Source: Lachnospiraceae bacterium
GTDB lineage: Bacteria > Bacillota > Clostridia > Lachnospirales > Lachnospiraceae
Assembly (NCBI GenBank): GCA_021199405.1
Contig: JAJQID010000106.1
Coordinates: forward strand, 1-9,328
DNA length: 9,328 nt
Direction of reading: 5' to 3'
In this document: positions 6,581 to 9,328 of the stretch, piece by piece
Layout: the number at the start of each line of letters is the position of its first letter
Numbering within the stretch: the first letter of the stretch is position 1
The notes under the pieces: model-generated
Databases searched by the model: none
The model's input: only the letters and a program-made list of their open reading frames with translations
What the model was told of the DNA's origin: nothing
Position numbers and translations under genes: made by a program

Positions 6581-6710
6581 TTTGATTTCCTCCATCATTT
6601 CATTTTCATCAGACACGCAAGAATGTGCGAACCGCCTCCATCAGCAGTTCACACACTCCTGCTTTATTTTATCATCTGTTAACCGTTCCGGCTTTTTTGC
6701 CGGTTTTGTC
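6581..6710 (-). promoter_or_regulatory. 130-base metQ-dehydrogenase spacer with hairpin and possible internal promoter
   Basis: A hairpin CCGGC-(6)-GCCGG at 6688-6703 starts soon after the metQ stop. On the minus strand its loop is all A and no U-run follows, so it should terminate poorly. Just downstream, TGATAAAAT (plus positions 6666-6674) resembles an extended -10 element, but no good -35 box accompanies it. A short reading frame of 10 codons (ATG GAG GCG GTT..., ending in TGA next to the GTG at 6616) could be a leader peptide, but its ribosome binding site is badly spaced. Together these hint that the dehydrogenase, racemase and aminotransferase can be expressed apart from the transporter. 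Confidence 0.3.
6589..6593 (-). promoter_or_regulatory. Shine-Dalgarno GGAGG that fixes the dehydrogenase start
   Basis: GGAGG on the minus strand is eight bases upstream of the ATG at 6580, an ideal spacing. It lies inside the longer reading that begins at the GTG at 6616, which argues for the later start. Confidence 0.75.
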
Positions 6711-7619
6711 TCAGAACACCGGCAGAACCGCTCCGTCGTAATTATCCGTGATAAAATCTCTCACCTTATCCGTCAGGATGGCGTCCACCAGCGCCTGTGT
6801 CTTGGCCGTGTCCTCATCGCCCTCCCGCACAGCGATGACATTTCCATAGGTTTCCGCCGCCTCAGACTCAGAAGACTCCACCGCAATGGTCTCCGTTAAG
6901 CCGGCCTCAATGGCATAATTGCCGTTGACGACCGCAATGTCCACGTCCTCAATGGATCTGGGAATCTGAGCCGCCTCCAGTTCCGTAATCTGTAAATTCA
7001 GCGGATTGTCCGTAATATCCAGCACGGTGGCGGTCAGCCCCGCATCCGGATCCAGCGTAATCAGGCCGTTCGCTTCCAGCAGCAGCAGCGCCCTTGCCTC
7101 ATTGGTGGTATCATTGGGAATGGCTACCGTCGCGCCTTCCTGAAGCTCCTCCAGGCTTGACGTTTTGCCCGCATAGATCGCCATGGGCTCGAAATGTACA
7201 CTGGCCACTGCTACAATATGCGTGCCATTCTCTTCATTGAAATTTTCCAGATAGGGCACATGCTGAAAATAATTGGCATCCAGATCGCCTGCCTCCAGAG
7301 CGGTGTTGGGCAGTACATAGTCATTGTACTCCACAATCTGCAGGTCATAGCCCGCCTCAGCCAGATCATCCCGGATATACTCCAAGATTTCCGCATGCGG
7401 AGTCACTACAGCGCCTACGATCAAAGGCTCCAGTTCCGTAGCTTCCTCACTTGCCTCCGCATCGGCCTCGTCCCCTTCTTCCTCTTCGGTCTCCGCCTCG
7501 GTCACCTCCGCTTCGGATGATGACTCCGCAGAAGAGGAAGCGCCGGAGCAGCCGGAAATCAGCGCTCCCGTCAATGTCAGTGCCAGCAGTAACGATACAA
7601 CTCTCTTTTTCATAATCAT
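6711..7619 (-). CDS. metQ: MetQ/NlpA-family substrate-binding lipoprotein of an ABC importer
   Basis: Extracellular lipid-anchored binding protein that captures substrate for the adjacent MetI/MetN-like transporter. The 302-residue precursor has a lysine-rich start, a hydrophobic stretch and the lipobox LISGC, with Cys24 as the lipidation site. An unusually acidic Glu/Ala/Ser linker follows (about 28-64). The mature domain shows NlpA-family hallmarks: VTPHAEILEYI (72-82), YNDYVLPNTALEAGDLDANYFQH (98-120), AIPNDTTNEARALLLL (166-181) with the ligand-contacting Arg region, and VNGNYAIEAGL (231-241). AAGGAG lies just before the first ATG; the ATG two codons later is also possible, with no effect on the mature protein. 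It follows metI by 78 bases, the usual order for this transporter type. NlpA proteins bind L-methionine, D-methionine or other amino acids and dipeptides; with an opine dehydrogenase next door, an opine-like ligand is conceivable. The metQ name marks the family, not a proven ligand. Confidence 0.9.
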   Translation of the reverse strand: MIMKKRVVSLLLALTLTGALISGCSGASSSAESSSEAEVTEAETEEEEGDEADAEASEEATELEPLIVGAVVTPHAEILEYIRDDLAEAGYDLQIVEYNDYVLPNTALEAGDLDANYFQHVPYLENFNEENGTHIVAVASVHFEPMAIYAGKTSSLEELQEGATVAIPNDTTNEARALLLLEANGLITLDPDAGLTATVLDITDNPLNLQITELEAAQIPRSIEDVDIAVVNGNYAIEAGLTETIAVESSESEAAETYGNVIAVREGDEDTAKTQALVDAILTDKVRDFITDNYDGAVLPVF

Positions 7620-7644
7620 ATATCTCCTTTTCCTTTCAGGCTCT

Positions 7645-7680
7645 TCGCCGATCTGACTCCATCTGAAAAGCCTTCGGCGA
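7645..7680 (-). other. 7-bp inverted repeat in the metI-metQ gap
   Basis: TCGCCGA at 7645-7651 is the exact reverse complement of TCGGCGA at 7674-7680. In the minus-strand message it lies just upstream of the metQ ribosome binding site. Parts of the loop (CTTTTCAG) can also pair with CTGAAAG just downstream, giving a competing fold. A 5' stabiliser or processing site that raises the level of the binding protein over the membrane subunits is plausible, as in many ABC operons. Confidence 0.35.
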
Positions 7681-7697
7681 TTTTGCCTGTTTTGCTT

Positions 7698-8357
7698 TTA
7701 TTTGATTCTTTTATCGATTCTTTTTACCAGTCTGGAACCAATTTCCTGAAAAAACTGCACAATCAGCACCAGCAGCACTACCGTAACCAGCATAGTCTCA
7801 TTGTCATAACGGTAATATCCGTAATTCACCGCGATAGCCCCCAGTCCTCCGCCTCCGCAGAAACCGGCCATGGCAGAATACCCCAGGATTGTGGCAAAGG
7901 ATATGGTCACCCCTACTAACAACGATGGCTTTGCCTCCGGCAGGATCACCTTGCTGATAATCTGCAGTGTCGAAGATCCCATTGCCTGGGCCGCCTCAAT
8001 GACACCAGCGTCCACCTCTTTTAAAGAAGACTCCACCATTCTCGCCACATAAGGCGAGGCCGCCGCCACCAGGGGCACAATCGTGGCCTTCGCTCCGATG
8101 GTCGTCCCAACCACAAGCCTTGTGAATGGAAGAATGGCTACCAGCAGGATCAGGAACGGAATGGAGCGGATCATATTGACCACCGCGCCCACCACCGTAT
8201 TGACCACGGTATTTTTACAGATCCCGTTTCCGTCGGTCACATACAGGACCACACCCAACGGCGTTCCGATCAGGTACGAGATCAGCATGGACAGCAGCAC
8301 CATGTACAAGGTTTCCTGTATTCCTTCCCAGAAAAGCTGAATCAGATTTGCGCTCAT
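7698..8357 (-). CDS. metI: MetI-type ABC importer permease
   Basis: Integral membrane subunit that forms the translocation path of a methionine-type (MetNIQ) ABC importer; two copies would pair with two ATPases. The 219-residue protein has about five hydrophobic segments (roughly 12-40, 53-80, 90-108, 145-167 and 187-206). The EAA loop that docks on the ATPase is VIEAAQAMGSSTLQIISKVILPEAKP (119-144), with the invariant Glu-Ala-Ala and Gly. The conserved GYSAMAGFCGGGGLG segment of MetI proteins lies at 159-173. Length is normal for the family. Its ATG overlaps the metN stop as ATGA, and GGAGG lies nine bases upstream inside the end of metN, so the two are translationally coupled. Methionine is the default family substrate; related systems carry other amino acids. 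Confidence 0.92.
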   Translation of the reverse strand: MSANLIQLFWEGIQETLYMVLLSMLISYLIGTPLGVVLYVTDGNGICKNTVVNTVVGAVVNMIRSIPFLILLVAILPFTRLVVGTTIGAKATIVPLVAAASPYVARMVESSLKEVDAGVIEAAQAMGSSTLQIISKVILPEAKPSLLVGVTISFATILGYSAMAGFCGGGGLGAIAVNYGYYRYDNETMLVTVVLLVLIVQFFQEIGSRLVKRIDKRIK

Positions 8358-9307
8358 GCCACTCCGCCTCCTTCCTCATAATGAATCCCTCTCTCATCCA
8401 GAAAACTTTCGATCTTATAAAGCGTTTCCGCGTTTTGGGGCAGTTCAATCACAATCTGCCCGTATGCTTTTCCGCCTATGTTCTCTGTATTGGCTCCCAG
8501 AATATTGATCATTTCTCCTGTATAAAGGGTCAGCTGTGAAATCAGTGGTACAGAGGAAGAAAATCCGTCAAAAGCAATTCTTAAGCATCTCTGCGGAAGT
8601 GCCAGCGCCTGTATTCCTCCTCCGGAAAGGATCATCTTCCGCGCTGTATCTGATTTCGGGTGTAAAAAGATTTCCCGGACCCGGCCCAGTTCCACCAGCT
8701 CCCCCTGATTCATGACTCCCACACGGTCGCAGATCTGTTCAGCCACTTTCATTTCATGGGTAATGATCACTATGGTCACACCCCTGGTTTCATTGATCTT
8801 TTTTAATAAATCCAGAATGGATTTCGTAGTAATCGGATCCAGAGCGCTGGTTGCCTCATCGCAGAGAATCACTTCCGGATCTGTGGCGAGTGCTCTGGCA
8901 ATGGCCACCCGCTGTTTTTGTCCGCCGGACAGCTGAGACGGATAGGCCTTCGCCTTTTCTGTCAGATCCACCAGCTCCAGCAGCTCCTCAATCCTTGGTT
9001 TTCTCTCTTTTTTATTCACTCCCGCAATTTCCAGCGGATAACAGATGTTCTCACACACATTTCTCTGCTCCAGCAAATTGAATTGCTGGAAGATCATCCC
9101 CATTTTCTGTCTCGCTTCCCGCAGCTTTTGATTGCTCACTTCGCAGAGATTGACTCCCTGAAAAAAAACGCTGCCATCCGTCGGGCGTTCCAGGAGATTC
9201 ATACATCGGATCAACGTGGATTTTCCTGCTCCGGAAAAGCCTATGATGCCGAAAATCTCCCCTTTTTGTATTTCCAGGCTGACATATCTGACAGCGTTTA
9301 CATTCAT
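8354..9307 (-). CDS. metN: MetN-type ABC importer ATPase, 5' end interrupted by an in-frame TAG
   Basis: Cytoplasmic ATPase of a MetNIQ-type importer. The 317-residue reading has Walker A GFSGAGKST (23-31), Q-loop Gln74, signature LSGGQ (126-130), Walker B VILCDE (146-151) and H-loop His184. A C-terminal NIL (ACT-like) domain spans about 238-312; in E. coli MetN this domain binds methionine and inhibits transport. The first ATG begins MNVNAVRYVSLEI, whereas MetN proteins normally have about 15-20 more residues with the first strand and the aromatic A-loop. The codon directly before this ATG is TAG (9308-9310), and the six codons before it read KSFASK, which matches the expected missing N-terminus. 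No Shine-Dalgarno precedes the ATG. Either the gene has a nonsense mutation, the TAG is a sequencing error, or a shortened protein is made by re-initiation. The upstream part lies beyond the window. The stop overlaps the metI start. Confidence 0.85.
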   Translation of the reverse strand: MNVNAVRYVSLEIQKGEIFGIIGFSGAGKSTLIRCMNLLERPTDGSVFFQGVNLCEVSNQKLREARQKMGMIFQQFNLLEQRNVCENICYPLEIAGVNKKERKPRIEELLELVDLTEKAKAYPSQLSGGQKQRVAIARALATDPEVILCDEATSALDPITTKSILDLLKKINETRGVTIVIITHEMKVAEQICDRVGVMNQGELVELGRVREIFLHPKSDTARKMILSGGGIQALALPQRCLRIAFDGFSSSVPLISQLTLYTGEMINILGANTENIGGKAYGQIVIELPQNAETLYKIESFLDERGIHYEEGGGVA

Positions 9308-9328
9308 CTATTTGGACGCGAAGCTTTT

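Noticed and set aside
6581..6616. GTG start at 6616 for the opine dehydrogenase
   Set aside because: The added 12 residues contain the GGAGG that serves the ATG at 6580, and the family N-terminus begins only a few residues before the Rossmann glycines.
6688..6708. Intrinsic terminator on the plus strand (CCGGC stem, T loop, TTTT tail)
   Set aside because: There is no plus-strand gene upstream to terminate; in the minus direction the U-run is missing.
3344..9307. Staphylopine/pseudopaline-type metallophore operon
   Set aside because: An opine dehydrogenase and a racemase are present, but there is no nicotianamine-synthase-like gene, no DapF-type epimerase and no nickel/peptide-type (CntABCDF) transporter in the window.
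1..9328. CRISPR array, insertion sequence, tRNA or rRNA gene, phage or toxin-antitoxin genes
   Set aside because: No regularly spaced repeats, transposase or integrase motifs, tRNA cloverleaf or rRNA sequence were recognised on either strand.

Overview
The window looks like the chromosome of a low-to-mid GC Firmicute, most likely a clostridial gut-type bacterium of the Lachnospiraceae kind. This rests on protein character (an FtsH of the clostridial paralog type, an AraC regulator with a helical middle domain, a Gram-positive lipoprotein with a long acidic linker), strong GGAGG ribosome binding sites and sigma-A style promoter hexamers. The assignment is inference from sequence feel; no search was run.

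Layout from left to right. Positions 1-213 hold no gene, but carry an exact-consensus sigma-A promoter on the minus strand (TTGACA, 17-base spacer, TATAAT) firing out of the left edge, with a perfect inverted repeat abutting its -35 box. Positions 214-2151 (minus) encode a membrane AAA+ zinc protease, FtsH. A 143-base divergent spacer with two operator-like palindromes separates it from an AraC-family regulator (2295-3185, plus) that appears to have lost its normal N-terminus. A short convergent spacer with a compound hairpin follows.

From 3344 to the right edge everything is on the minus strand and reads as one transcription unit: metN-like ATPase, metI-like permease, metQ-like lipoprotein, octopine/nopaline-type opine dehydrogenase, Asp/Glu-family racemase and class I aminotransferase. 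Two of the joints are 4-base ATGA overlaps (metN/metI and dehydrogenase/racemase), so those pairs are probably translationally coupled. The other joints are 78-, 130- and 88-base gaps, each with a possible RNA hairpin.

My reading is that the six genes form an uptake-and-processing module. A MetNIQ-type transporter would import an amino acid or N-carboxyalkyl amino acid (opine). The dehydrogenase would split it into an amino acid and a 2-oxo acid (or run in reverse to make an opine). The racemase would adjust stereochemistry and the aminotransferase would move the amino group. The gene set is seen directly; the substrate and direction are unknown. The second notable point is that metN, at the right edge, has an in-frame TAG directly before its first ATG, while the codons upstream of that TAG still read like the usual MetN N-terminus. 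This suggests a nonsense mutation, a sequencing error or a re-initiated shorter protein.
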